Shown here piece by piece: positions 1-12,910 of a DNA stretch of 64,000 nt. Numbering within the stretch: position 1 is the first letter of the stretch; every line of letters begins with the position of its first letter. The stretch covers positions 9,249,710 through 9,313,709 of the forward strand of contig NC_050473.1 of assembly GCF_013373865.1 (NCBI RefSeq), written 5' to 3'. The translations under genes were made by a program, and so were the position numbers. The stretch comes from Monomorium pharaonis (Eukaryota; Arthropoda; Insecta; Hymenoptera; Formicidae). The notes under the pieces were generated by a model, which saw only the letters and a list, made by a program, of their open reading frames with translations, did no database searches and had not been told where the DNA came from.

Positions 1-2480
1 CTTAGTGTAAAATTTTGTTGTATCTTGTCATATTTTTTTTCTATGTTATTACGATACAGTTTGTGATATAATTGCTGCTGTCCGGAAAATGAGTATCGAT
101 CACGTTAGCATTGAATTCTCAGTCAATGACAGAGCAACTCAAAATTTTCGACGGGGGGACAATGAAGACTGTCAATGGGAAAACTTCGACCAGAGTATCA
201 TTTTGAAAGGGCGTCGTATTTTATTTCGTCGGCCGTTCGCACGTTATCATACCGCATCTCGCGCGAAAGAGACCACTTGTTAGCCAACTGTTGCATTCCG
301 AGCAGGCGCCGAAGCGATGCATTATAATTTCCCTCAATTCCGGCTCGACTTTGTTCTCTCATTATTGAGTCAGCTTGCGAGGAAAAAATATCAATTCTAA
401 TTGCAATCAAGTCCCTTGCGCTCTTGTTTCGGATGTGCAACAAATTATGTCGAGATAATTTAATGCAGAAATTAGAAGAGAATTCGATCGTAAAACGCGG
501 TGACACGAACGAGTGGTTGTATCGTGTCGAGAGAGAAATTATGAGAGCGCAGTGTTGGCCATGCGTCGAAGAAGAGCATCGAAGAGCATGACATGACATT
601 ATCTCGCTGTTCGCGCACGTGTGCACAAAACGGCGATAAATTTGGAAGAATTGATGTTGGCACAATTATTCCTACCCTCACGCTAATCGGAAACGAGACC
701 TCGAACGGAAAGCGGAAACTACATGTCGCTCGTTACTGGCTAGCAAGCCCTCGTCAAACGGTCTCGTAACTCACTGATGACGAATAGAAATTCGAGGCGT
801 TCTATTCTCGCGTGCTACCTAAGTGTCATTGGCATAAGGACCGGGAACGGATTATCCCGATAACAAAAACGTTATCCTTACTCTTATCCGCAATTAAGCG
901 CGTTAGAAGGAAAAAAAATGCGTTCACTCTCCACAAAAAAATTTCGACGCTATAAGCTTTTTCGTCCCTGATACGCAACCTCTCGCAGTTGACGATTCTA
1001 GTTTTACATACTATTTCTTCGACGCACGCACAGCAACGGATGTCCGGTGGACGTTTACCCGGCGGAAAAAATGTCAATAATTTTCGGTAGATCTGATCTC
1101 TCGAATCGGCAATGTAAAACGACGAGAATTATAACGATTAATAAATATTTATAAAAGAATATTTTTTATTCTAAAGAAAGAGAGAGAGAGAAAGAGAATC
1201 TCTTTCCGAAATCCTCTTACGTCCATCGAACTTCCGGTCTCTGCTGCGCGCAGAACACGCAATGCTCATCGCGTACGATAAAAGTGCGGACGTGACGTCT
1301 TACAATTGCAATAATAATTGCACAAAGATTTTAGAATTAGGACGAGAAGAAATATATCCAAATTGTGGGCTTCATATCGACGGAAATTCTCGGGACTGCC
1401 GATCTTCGAGCGCGATGACTCGAGGCTTCGTCACTCGCGTTTCCCGTCCCCCGTTTCGTCCTCACCTTCTAGAGATCCGTCGTTATACGAGGTTTTTTTT
1501 TTTTTACCTGTACGTAACCGTTGGCAAGAACTCTTATGCCTTCCCATGTACTCTCGATTTAAATTTAATTTTAGAGTCGACTTTCAATCATTATATTATA
1601 TATTTTATATATTATGTATAGTATGTATATATTATAATATACGTTAAATTATGTCTTGATCTTATGCGCTACGAGATTAAAGTTAAAAACTTGTCTTTTG
1701 GCGATTAATTATTTAAAATATGTTCTGTCTGTAAGAGTAATCCTTAAACCTTCGTGCCCCCCCCCCCTCGCTCACTACGTCATATTATCCGCCTCGCTCT
1801 CGTTCATTACACGCGTACGTCGCATACACGCACATCCACTTGCTCTCTTTCTCTGTAGTTCCGCGCTGTGTCGTTCTGCCGATTTTTCACGCTTGTGTCT
1901 TTCGGTCGAGTTTCCTCTCGAGCTAGCGTATTGTTCATATCTCGAAAGTGTGCTATTTATATGTATTTATATATGTACACAGACTCGACATACGTATGCA
2001 TACGTATATATCGAGCATGTAAGAGGGTGACGCACTTTTAGCGCTGTGACCAGTGTGTGATTCGTGTGTAAATTCTACTCTCGTGACAGATGATTATAGT
2101 GTGTTTAGTTCTAACACGTACGCGCGTTAGCGATAGTCATATAATCATTATGTATATATCCATTTTCTTATACGCCTAAAAAGAGATGGCTCGCTATATA
2201 AAACTACGCTATATGCGAATCTTTTCAAACCGCTATCCAGCATCTCGTAAGAACTACGTACCACAAGCCCTACTTGCGTTCTTAGTTACGCGTTCCTTGC
2301 TCTAACATCCGTGGCTTTTCTCTTCTCGATACGTTTTTGTAAACTCTCTAACGCAAAGAACTATAACGGCTTTTTACAATCGATTCGTGACGTACGGCCT
2401 TCTAATCGTTTATGATTATTTCGTCAAGCTCGCTCAGCTTCGATGTACGTTTCAAAAGTATTAAAGATTAAATAAAAATG
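1..2480. other. Left flank, non-coding; possible plus-strand 3' UTR
   Basis: No protein family is recognisable in any frame. From about 1490 to 2480 the plus strand is T-rich with TGTA/TATA-type runs, a C11 run (1757-1767), and an AATAAA at 2471-2476 followed by GT-containing sequence. That texture resembles an insect 3' UTR read left to right, with coding exons left of the window. This is an inference from composition. Confidence 0.2.
2471..2476 (+). promoter_or_regulatory. Candidate plus-strand poly(A) signal AATAAA
   Basis: AATAAA at the right end of the T-rich stretch, with ggagttgtgg about 20 bases downstream as a possible GU-rich element. Similar plus-strand hexamers occur at 9848-9853 and 10534-10539, so the true end of any plus-strand transcript is not fixed. 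Confidence 0.2.
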
Positions 2481-3089
2481 ACATATTTCTGAATGGAGTT
2501 GTGGAATATCGCTATGTCCACTACTGTTGAATTCTCGGTTTTGCGTTGCTTGTTGTCACTCATTCTAAATCTTCGTTAGAAATTAAGATAATGCTTCTTC
2601 TTTCGCAATGCAGGTATAATCTCGAATGAGTTTTGTCGATCCTTTATCTTCTCGTTGGATGAACATAAAAAGTAATTGGGAAGATAATATCGTATCATCG
2701 CCACGAATCGACATTTTTTACTACGCAACTACATTTCTTTCTGATCCTCGCATACTAGAGCGTTATTAATAATCGCAAGATATCGATGACGTTTCATCGT
2801 TATGCTTTCAAATTCAGAAATAATTTCGGCGAATTCAGATTCGGCGGAAATGAAACAAGTTTGAGAATAATCGAAGAATTGGACGAATATACTAAGACAC
2901 ATGGAAAAGTCTTTAGAACGAGCAATTGCAAAAATCGTTATTAAACTTCAGTAATTTTTTCCTTAATTTTGGAAAAATTTTATTCAATTGTGTTTAAGAA
3001 ATTTTTTGTTTTCTGTAAAAATATTGGTAGAAAGATATTCGAGATTCTATTATCGACTTACAAATAAATAGAGATTGCGCTGCTTTCTC
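2481..3089. other. AT-rich spacer, nothing recognised
   Basis: AT-rich DNA between the possible 3' UTR and the fold-back complex. I see no gene, RNA or clear repeat. Confidence 0.5.
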
Positions 3090-4205
3090 TCACGTGTCTC
3101 AATTAGAGGCGTATAAAATGTCTCCACCTTGCAGGCTTTTGACTCTCGAACTTTTAATATAAACTTGATTTACTGCGCATGTTATCAAGATTCATTGAAT
3201 CTCCCTGGATTCTCTGTTTATACTAAGAGTTAAAAAAAAATGAATATATGCTTTTTGTTTCTAATTATCGACTCAATATTCATTAGCATGAATTGCGTAC
3301 TGCAAAAAAAAGAGCACCTATTTTGCGATTTATAATCCGGATTTTTTGTTGCTTTTATCTGATTGGCTAATTAATAATTGGCAGTTTGCAATTTGAATCC
3401 GATCCGTATTCGCAATGAGTAATGTGTCGCGGGCTTTATGCTCGAGCTTTTTAAACTCGAGTCTGATTCAAAGCTCAATATAGATACAAAATTTCTTCAA
3501 TCAATACAGTCGATGTTTCTGGAAATTGAAATTTCGAAACAACAACGTGTACACGTATAGCTCGTAACAGACTACGCATTGCGAACGCGAATTGGATTCG
3601 GATTGCGAACTGCAAATTGTTAATTAGCTAACCGCAGATGAGAGTAGCCAAAGGTCCAGATTGTAAATCGCAGAATAGGCAAGCCTCTACCTTTGCGATA
3701 CGTGATACGTAATTCATGTCAATCAAATATCGAGATTCAGTTGTCTATCACGTGTCTATCTGTCATTTATGACCTATATTCTTCACTTAAGTTTCTACAA
3801 ATCTCATTCAGTCATTGTTAGGAGCAAAATGCATATATTAATTTTTATGTGAATTCGTAATGTGAACGAGAGGGTTTCGTAATCCGAATTTGATTCGCGT
3901 CCGCAATGATTAGTGTATCACTGATCAATGTCGTACGTTTGCGTGTGTTCGTGTTTTGTAATACCATTATTTCGAAATTTCCAGAAACATTAAATGTAGT
4001 AATTAAAGAAATCTTGAGTCTGGCAAGCTTGATGAGCTTAATTCAGACTCACTTTTTTTCCATTCTTCGAATTTCATTTGTTTCCACTTTGTTTAAAAGA
4101 ATGTCGATCCTAGGCGATATAAATTATCAAGCTCGAACGCCTGAAGTGGAGACGTTTTGTGCGCGCCTCTGGTCTCAATACGCGATTGTCTCAATTCTTA
4201 TTTTT
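3090..4205. repeat. Decayed nested inverted-repeat (fold-back) complex
   Basis: Several imperfect inverted pairs overlap. 3317-3428 pairs with the reverse complement of about 3565-3682 (shared cores GCTAATTAA, TTTGCAGTT and TTCGCAATG). 3453-3608 pairs with about 3876-4065 (shared cores GTTTCTGGAAATT and GCGAAT). 3092-3130 pairs with about 4140-4200 (shared GTCTCCAC). A roughly 35-base unit near 3397-3430 recurs directly at 3882-3920 and inverted at 3577-3610. This looks like an old fold-back or MITE cluster that has been rearranged. No transposase is visible. Confidence 0.65.
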
Positions 4206-4399
4206 TTTTTTTCAATTCATCGAAGTAGAATAACTTTTTAATGAAGACGTGGCAACGTATACAAGTATCAGTACAGAAGCAATCGTTCAACTGAATAAAG
4301 AGAAAGAGTGCGAATTTTGAAAACGACAGATCGGGGATTTGAAGAATAGGAGTAGGATAACTCTCACTCACTCGGCGAACGCGAGCGAGAAGAAAGCAC

Positions 4400-6760
4400 C
4401 AAGTCACGTTATCCGTACCGTCCCGCTTTTCTCAACGACAGCGAACGGTATACAGATGAGCCGATGGATCCCAATCTGTGCAAAGGTACACGCGCTCGTT
4501 TAACGAACGCGTTATCTCATTCGCTTTACAAGAAAGAAAAGACTCTTTGAAAATCGGGGAAAGTTCGTGTTACAAAGTATATCAGCGCACTAAGTTAAGC
4601 TCGTTACACGTTAAGAGTTTCTAGTGTTCTAGAAATATAAAGTTGCTTCCCCATCGTTAAAATTCGTCGTTCGCATCATAAGCGCGGCGCAGAAAAGCCT
4701 CGTTCTCCCGCGCGCTCGTCATCTCGCGTGTCGTTGGTCCAAGGCGGGCTCGCGTATCTACTCCGAGAAGTAGGGAGAGGGCGGAGGGGGAAGGGAGGAA
4801 AGCGAGAATGGGAAAGGAAAGCCAATGCCTTCAAGGAGAAAATTACACACTTCGCTGTAATCCGGACTGGCTGCGTTGATTTTCGCGTCACCTAAATGAT
4901 TTCTCGCGCGTGTTGCATAGCATAACTAGGAAACGCACTGTTCTTTGGGATTGATAAGGAACGATTGGTCCCGGGTAAGTCGATCGAAGTAGTGGCCGGG
5001 TAGAGAGGCACGGGATGATAACACCGCGTGAGAACGGACCCTCTCGCGAGGACGTGCGCGCGATTTCGCGATGACGCGCGGCGAAGGTACGATGGCTCAG
5101 TTTCGGATCCCCGCGCGCCTATACATTAGTCACATTAGCGCGCGTTTCGTCACGTCGAAAGCAAAAAGGACAGAAAAATGCGAATTTTCGGTCGCTCTCG
5201 TCATGTAACAGCGCGTAAGCGTACCTGAAAGAATTGACATCGGTCGCCCTGAACGTCGGCGAGTTATAGCTAGCGTGTCGTCGCGGCCCGTACGTTTGCC
5301 CCCCACCCCCCCTTCCCGTCGATTATCGAAAAAAACCTTGTGGAGGGAGGGAGGAGGATGGCGACGAAGCGATCGCGACGTCGAAGCGAGATAGACGGGA
5401 GGTGGTGGGGAGGAGAGAAGAAGCGAATTGCAAGAAGAGGAGAGAATTACGCGGGAATTACAAGGAAGGAAGAACGAGGGGGTGGTTGTACTCACCGGAG
5501 AAACGCGACGTGTTCCCGACGACGGCGGTGCCCGCGGCGTCCTGCGGGTGTACCCCGCAAAATACGGACGTTTTTCTTTTTCCCTTTTTTTTTTGGTTTT
5601 TTTTTCCCCTTTTTTTCGGCACCGCGAGAACGAACGGATTCCGGCGGCGAACGCGCACCTCCGCGGGGGACAAGGAAACTTAAGGCTCCATCGGCAATAC
5701 GCGCGATACTAGGACGGCCCGCTGAAAAACTCTCGGCTTCGTTCTCAAACCGTGACGATGAAACTCACCCCCGAATCCGCGACGAGTTCTCTAACGTTTC
5801 GCGCTTGAAAAGTCTGTACGACGACGACGATACACACACACACACAGTGAGCTTTTAGAGTTTTTACTCGTATCATCATTTAGTACGAGCAGTTGCGATC
5901 AGCGGCCTCGGTTAAGCGTCTCAGCCCCGCTCGCCTCTCTCGGTGTCTGTGTTTCATCATGCGCGACACTCGTGGATTCCCTCGTGGATTGGCGCGTGTT
6001 TGCGATACCCCCCTGTGTACATATGCGTGCGCGAATCTGCATGTATGTACGTGAGATTCTCCTGTGTGTACGTGTGTGTGTGCGTGTGTGTATGTTTGGG
6101 TTTTGTGCGAGTGCGTGTCCTGCGTGTATACGTGAAGATGTATTTATTACTCGTTAACTCCACCCTTTTTTTTTTTTACAAGTTTACGCAAATAATTGCA
6201 AAAAACATACCCTGTTTCCTAGTATCACCGACACCACGGCTGCCGGATCGCATCGCGGCGCGCGTGACTTGATTCCAATTTACGTTTCTACTACGTCTAA
6301 TTGGGACTTGGTAACAACGCGGCGTAGCGGTGTCGTGAGGGTTGATAGGTTTTTTGGCTGTTTTCTTCGTGTTGGTGCGGTGACGGGTGCTACTGCTGCT
6401 GGTGTGTCCGATGTTCGTTCCCTTCTCTCGGAGCGAGAGAGCGTGGAATTTTCTCGTCTTCCTTTTTATCGTGTCTACCTCGCGCGCGTACAACGGCAAC
6501 CGACCGCGAAATATCGACACCACGCGCTGCCCTCTCGCCGCTCTTGGCGAGTCGCGATGAATTAGGAATTACGAAAACAGCACACACACATATCCAATCG
6601 CGTGCTCGTCGTTCGTTCGCGGGACGCCAGCCGAGATTCGCGGCGCGAGATTGACGGACGTTCGTGTCGACATCGAATTCGTGATTTGCGTTGTTCGGAG
6701 ACACGATGAATTGATCGAATAAGATACGAGAACGTCGAAAAAAATAAGCAGGAGAACGCA
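4400..6760. other. CpG-rich patch with isolated splice-donor-like sites
   Basis: CpG is much denser here than in the flanks. It carries a strong plus-strand donor CCGG|GTAAGT (exon edge 4974), a minus-strand donor CCG|GTGAGT (exon edge 5496), an (AC)n run at 5831-5847 and TG-rich DNA at 6061-6120. Such patches often mark promoters and first exons in hymenopteran genomes. I could not find an acceptable start codon or protein linked to either donor; the Arg-rich open frames across 5340-5858 follow from base composition. It could be a promoter, an enhancer or part of an untranslated first exon. Confidence 0.3.
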
Positions 6761-7698
6761 ATCATATGCTATATTTCAATGCGGAGCACAGATATTTATG
6801 CGACAGATTTGTTCATCGCGCCGAGCTTGTAGGAAACATATAATTCTCGTTTGTTTTAACCGTCAACTACTTGTTTTCTAATCGATTAATGCTTACGATT
6901 ATTATCTTATTGTACATTATATCCTGTTCTCTATTTTTCGTGTTATTCTTGTAGTTCATCGTGTCTCCGTGCTAAATTTGGATAGATATTCACTCGATAT
7001 CGAGAAACCGCGGGAATCCGTTTGCATCCCAGACAAAGTGTATGTGCATCCCAGACTATTCGGAGTATCGATTTTCATTTGGCAACCGACCCGTGTAATC
7101 GACAATCTTCGCTTAGTTGATGCAAATGAATTTACGCGGTGGATTGGACGCCTCGAATTGATACGAGAATCGCGTACCCGATTCTCTCGGACGCGGTGCA
7201 TTCTGACGTCTGGGATTTTGCGTGCGGGTGCACGTCGCCTCCCAGAATTCAGAACATTTAATTGCGAGCATCGAATTCGTCTCAGCATTACAATCACGTT
7301 ATGTAAAAATAAATTGAAAGCCGATCCTCACGGATTACACTATTATCATATTATTATTTTTCCTTAGAGCTAAGAATATCCTTTTTTCTTTTAGTTTAAG
7401 TCTCATTTACTTTATAGCGAGATGCACACTACTTCGGTTGTAGCAAAAACTTTGTTTGGATAAAATAGTTGTATTTTTTTGTTACAATAGCCGTTAACTT
7501 CGTATTTATATATTTATATATGTATATTATTTATATTTATATATGTATCTATATCGTTATCCATTACGGTATCTATTAGGGTAGGTTGTGTTCCTTGATA
7601 TTCGCTAATAGTACTGTTTAGACTTTAAAAAGCTTAGATTGTAGTGATATTATCAGTTGGTGCTTGCATAGAAGCATCTCCAGTATACGTGTCTCTTA

Positions 7699-7764
7699 AT
7701 GTGTGTGTACGTGTGTGTTGTTTGTGTGTGTGTGTGTCTGTGTGTGTGTGTGATTGTGTGTATA
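7699..7764 (+). repeat. (TG)n microsatellite, interrupted
   Basis: TG-rich run with ACG, TTG and CTG interruptions in a T-rich region. Confidence 0.9.
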
Positions 7765-7947
7765 TGTGCACATGAGAGGAGATTCGCGCGATGCGCGTGT
7801 GTCTACAAGTACTCATGTGAGCGATCTGACACCACCTTTTTTTCTGAATTTCTATCTTCGGACGTCCACTCTGCGTCGTGTCGGTTTGCGATTTCTTTCA
7901 AATGGATTTCGTTGGAGCTTCTCGCTCGAAGGTAATCTCGTGCTTCA

Positions 7948-7951
<4 letters not shown>

Positions 7952-7981
<30 letters not shown>
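7952..7981 (+). repeat. (CT)n microsatellite
   Basis: About 15 uninterrupted CT units. Confidence 0.95.
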
Positions 7982-7985
<4 letters not shown>

Positions 7986-9282
7986 GCTCCCTGAAATTTG
8001 CACGCCTCACGAGAGCGAAGAACACGTTCGAATAATTCCACGGAAGAATCGAACTATTCGGGATCTACCGCGGCTCGCGCGAGACATTCAAACGCAGAAA
8101 GCATCCCGATAAAACCGGATATCCTAACCGTATCGAAAATCGATGGGGAACAGAGAACATATCCCTCGGATCCCATCGCTACGAGACGTGGCAAAGATTT
8201 TCCCTACTTCATCACCTAATTTCCGCGCGTCTCTCGTCGATTGCGAGACGATGTAATTGTAGAACGAACGCGATCCAGTTGAAAGAAAAACCGTGGCAAC
8301 TTCGCTGTTTGAACGAGCATGCGCCACTCCCGCGTGATTACGGTCTCGATGGAGAATCACCCGGAGGGACGGAAACCGTCCGACTCAATCTACGCGATCG
8401 GACCGACGTATCTATCCACGGACAAGGAGAATCGTAGACGAGCGCCTAATCCATTCCGATCCGATCCGATTCATTCATCTTGCAACCGTATCTCGCGCAA
8501 GTACGTCACACAGACCCCGTGCACGTGTACCACAGAACTCTTGACGATCATCCGTGAGAAACGAAATGTCCGCTCGCGGAGGCGATAATCTCATCCTGCA
8601 GGCGCGCACAGTTTTGGCATAGACCGGCACGCAGGCTGATCGCGCTCTCTAATTATATTTATGCATGCGTGAAGGATTTATAGACACCTCCGCGTGTGCA
8701 CATATGTGGTTTCCACGGCGATTACCCGTTAGCTCAAATTGAAATCACGAGAAGAACAAAAACAGTACCGCGCGATTGTTAAAAAGACATTGCGTATTTT
8801 ATATCACGTTTTTCGAATTTAAATTGAGGCGTGCTATCTCGACACGATTGTTGAGATAAATTTAAATACTCTCAAATTCAACAATGTTACAATATTATTG
8901 TGATAGCCAGTCTACGAAAAATTAAATGTTTTACATGAAAAATTATTTTACAATGAAGAATATCTCATAATTATTTATATTAAAATAAAATTCTTCGTAT
9001 TATCTTCTATTATATTTTATATTGTATTTTATTCTATCTTTCTTCAAAGAATGCTATCAAAAACTTTAAAAGAGAGAGATTTATGCATGGACGATTAACG
9101 AGATTGTGGCTGCTCATTTCCACTTCGCATCCGTGCACGAGTTGGAGTGTGCGGCGCGGCAAAGATTTATCTACGATCTTGCCGATAATATCACGATGAA
9201 CTTTCGCGCATCCTATAAATGTCCGCGAGTCTCCTGTTGTTAAGTCAACTACGCCCGACGTCGTTAATAGCTTCCCCCTTTT

Positions 9283-10150
9283 TCATATATATATATATAT
9301 ATACATATGTATATATGTATATATTATATAAATTTAACCTTCTAAAAATGACAAGAATATATGTGTATGTTTACGTTACTGTAATGTATAAGTTATGTAT
9401 ATGTACCATAAATAATTGTTATCATTATTATTCCCTTCATCTTTGTCATTTTAGCATTATTTGGTATATATATATATATATGTGTATATATATGTGTATA
9501 GGAATATATATATATATATACACACATATATATATATAGTCAATTCGTAACTAGCAAGTCCTTCTCCAAGCGCTTTTCTCTTCGTCGTATAATTAGCCTC
9601 GTACGTACACACGTGTGCACGCATGATTACACACGCGCACGTGCGTGAGCCACGTACACTGAGTGTCCGTTAATTGCGCACGTGCGTCGCGCGAACACGC
9701 GTATCGCGCGCGTTGCATATTCGGACGAGCAACAAATTCGCGGAGCGGATTATAAAACGAGAAGATTCTTGCTCGTCCAAAAACATAGGTACATATGTAT
9801 ATAAATATATGTATATGTATATGTACGTGTGTATCTGTATATAATGCAATAAATATAAACGTAAAGTAGCCGTGGCAGCGCGCCGGACCAAGCAATTTCT
9901 CGTCTCACTAAACTCGTTCCCCCTCCCTGCGTGTGCTCCGCGTAATAATTTATTAGATGTTGATTTAGCTAAAACTAAAATAATTTACTAAGTCGATTTC
10001 CTTTCATATCGATGCACATATACGCATGTACACACATCACGTACGTAAATGTGTATGTATGCGTACGCATATAATATTATATTTTATATATATAATATAT
10101 ATCATATTATATATATAATATTTATCATATATATATATACATATATATGT
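9283..10150. repeat. TA/TATG-rich simple-sequence region
   Basis: Clusters of (TA)n and TATG variants at 9283-9330, 9466-9540, 9795-9845 and 10065-10150, separated by ordinary sequence. The run ends next to the candidate bru3 distal poly(A) signal. Confidence 0.85.
9949..9954 (-). promoter_or_regulatory. Candidate distal poly(A) signal AATAAA for bru3
   Basis: First canonical AATAAA that I find on the minus strand after the bru3 stop codon. It lies just beside the TA/TG-repeat-rich DNA at 9.3-10.15 kb. Support is positional only. Confidence 0.25.
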
Positions 10151-12854
10151 GTTGGTACTTTGGATGATTATTTCTGCTGGATCAGAGTTTTCCTCTCCGC
10201 TCCATCGCTCGCCTACCCTATCACCTATCCTACGCGTATTTTATATATTCGGTCTGTTCTCCTGTTTCTCCCATCTTCCCCTCCCTCGCCCCTCCTTCTC
10301 CCTGTTCTTTGGTTTTCTTTCGCGAACTCGCTCGAGACACTCTGCGTATCCGACCGGGCATCGCACGCGAAATGCTCAATGTTTTGTCTATTTCAGTCAC
10401 AGGAATTCCGCATGAACACACATGATTGATCGATTGGGCATACCGAACTCGCGTCCGGCAGCGCGCGGTCCTCTTCTATGAAAAAGATAAGTTCAAATCT
10501 GTCATCGGTTTTAGAGTCCCGGCCAACATCGAGAATAAAGCATATAATCAATTAAATCATTGCACGACAATCAGAGCCCCCATAATTCATCCCTAAACTT
10601 ATCCTTATTACACTTAAAAAATAAAACCAAACGTAAAAAAATATTATTCCCTAGTTTCCTGTTTGTTCCCCTTTCTGCATCGTAGTCTAAAGAAAGACGG
10701 CAAGCGATTCTAGGATAAATATTGCATTTTACATAATTGTTATTACTCTATCATATTTTCTTTGGTTTTTCCCTCGCGCTTCTTCCTATTTCTTCCTATT
10801 TCAACAACAACAACAGAAGACAGCGTCATTACTAAACAAAACTTAAAGAGGACTATCATTGGCGACATCGTCATCGTCTGGACAATCACAGCCTGGCTGA
10901 CATTTCTCGGGCGATGCTTAACCGATCAGGCAAAGTTGATCGTCGATCCGTAAATCGGACCGGAGCCGCGGGATCGATGGCGGGACGGGCGGGGCAATCG
11001 CGCCCTCACACGCGATTTCCTCTCTCGATGTTCACGCAGGAACCACACAACGGAGTAGATTATACTTTCGGCCGGAAACTCGCGCGTCACTTACTTAGCG
11101 ATAATTATAATGATAATCACCATAACCATAGGTAGTAATAAGAACTATTAGTCGCGGAGGACGAGCACCGTGCGGGCACGCACGAGTAGGACAGGACTTT
11201 TCTCGCTTCCTCCTCGACGCGCAGCACGACGTGCGCAAACTCCTCTTCACGCACACACTTCCTTTCTCTCTCTTTCACTCTCTCACTCCTCTATCTGCAG
11301 TATATAAAATCTACAGCGCATCGTACGTGTTTAAACCTTAAACGTTAAGGAGAACCCGATATCCGGCTGGGATGTCGGACCGGCGCTGAGCCCATGTTCG
11401 CCGCTTAATTCTCTGTTTTTCTCTCTCTCTTTTTTTTTTACATTTTTGTCTTTTTTCTATTTTTTCAACGTTTTCAGACGCGTTTCGTCAGACGAGCACC
11501 CTGTATAGCATATGATTGACATTTGTCTTTTTGGGAGAGAGATATCGGACCTCGTCCGCGTCTTCGGGGACGAGCCTGTGTTTTATCCTACTTTCGTCAG
11601 TCGCGCGGAGATTATTATCCATCCCGTCGTCGTCGTCGTTGTCATCATCGAAGGGGATGACACGCGCGGGGTTCTTGATCGCGACGACTATATCGCTCGC
11701 TAAGTGCGGTACAAAAAGTTCGTCGGCCTCTCGTACTACGATGATCATCGGAGGTTGTTTTGTGTCCGGCCGACGGACACGATGATCCGTCCTCGTCGAG
11801 AGCTCCGCCGAGGATCAATCTGGCCAGATGTCCGGCCGAGCTCGGCGAATTTCTCCTCTGCCGTGGCATCTTTTCCGCGCTGTGCATCATCGGACTAGTC
11901 GCAACGAACACGACGAGACGTCTCTAGAGGCGTTTTATCGACGGGATATTTCGCGATTTTAGCTATTGTCGGTTTTAATGCTGGACGATCGTCGCGGGGC
12001 GCGCGATATTTGTGACTCGCGCGTGTAACTATAGCGGAATATCGTCGCCGTGTACATCCGGACGACGTGAGTCAGTTTAAATACTTCCAGTGCTTCCGGG
12101 ATGATCGAATCCTCGAGAGATGTTCACAAAAGGTTTCGTCGCACGCTCCGTGTCCATTCGCGCCCTCGTCCTCGAGCTCGAACGTAATCTCTCACCTGGC
12201 AGTAGGGACCAGAGACTAAACTCGCGGAGGATGAAAAGAACATGCAGATTGTTGCTTTAGTGGGAGTAGACGAAAAGAAGACAAGAGAAAGTCCTATCGA
12301 CGGAATTCCGGTTATCCGAACATCTGGGAAACGTCGTCTCAGCGTGCCTCGCGTCCTCTTCTCTTTTCGGCTTTTCCTTTTGGAGCCTGGGTTCAGCGCA
12401 GAACATCCTTCATCGCATTCGCCTCTTCGCCGCCGCCGCACGAACTTCAACGACGTTGAAGCCGTCGCTGTCCTACTGACCTCTAAATTTTTATCCTCTA
12501 ATGAATTAACTAGCTAGTATACTAAGTTGTTACGGCGGAGAGCGTTGTAACGGTGATTCAACTCATCACTCCTGATCGTCGAGCGTCCATCGAGTTCACG
12601 TTTCTCGGACGATACCTGCAATTCAGAGCGACGATACCGTGTAAATCTCCGATTTGAATGATTGAACGATAAAGTTATTTACCGCGTTCTTTTTTACAAA
12701 CTTAATAGCGCTTTTGCTTACTTAATGCAGAATTATAAATAAAAATTATGTCGATATCGCTATTTTAAAACCAATAATTTTATCGCAACTAAAAGAAAAA
12801 CGCCGCACAAATGCAAAAAATGTCTTTTTTTTTCACGAGAAGAAAAACTTACTC

Positions 12855-12860
12855 TTTAAT
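12855..12860 (-). promoter_or_regulatory. Candidate proximal poly(A) signal ATTAAA
   Basis: ATTAAA on the transcript strand, about 50 bases after the bru3 stop, followed about 10 bases later by the U-rich GTTTTTCTTCTCGTG, which could act as a downstream element. It would give a very short 3' UTR. The hexamer overlaps AT-rich sequence and may be chance. Confidence 0.25.
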
Positions 12861-12910
12861 ACTCTGGCATAGGGCGCGACTCGTCCAGATTTTCTAGGCT
12901 AGGACGTGGG

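Larger units (their letters stand above)
6761..9929. other. Non-coding DNA, T-rich and rich in dinucleotide repeats
   Basis: No protein family recognised. 7370-7620 is strongly T-rich on the plus strand with repeated TTTATATATTTATATATGTA-like motifs. Microsatellites lie at 7699-7764 (TG), 7952-7981 (CT), 9283-9330 and 9466-9540 (TA/TATG). 8000-8720 is CpG-rich; 8810-9090 is AT-rich. It may be long 3' UTR of a plus-strand gene or simply intergenic. Confidence 0.4.
9930..12910 (-). other. bru3: Candidate 3' UTR of bru3
   Basis: On the minus strand downstream of the bru3 stop I see no canonical AATAAA until 9949-9954, so an unspliced UTR of nearly 3 kb is possible. The stretch holds mixed sequence, with a (CGT)n-like tract at 11625-11650, pyrimidine runs at 11405-11465, and TA repeats at its far end. 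A minus-strand frame open from 11488 to 11814 contains an Asp-rich stretch but looks like a by-product of the trinucleotide repeat. Weak splice-like signals exist (GTGAGA after CAG near 12195; GTAAGT near 12850), so a spliced UTR cannot be ruled out. Transcript ends are inferred, not seen. Confidence 0.3.

Noticed and set aside
5458..5673. Minus-strand frame ending at a GTGAGT donor (FCGVHPQDAAG...)
   Set aside because: No ATG, no credible acceptor, GC-rich composition; the donor alone is kept as a weak signal.
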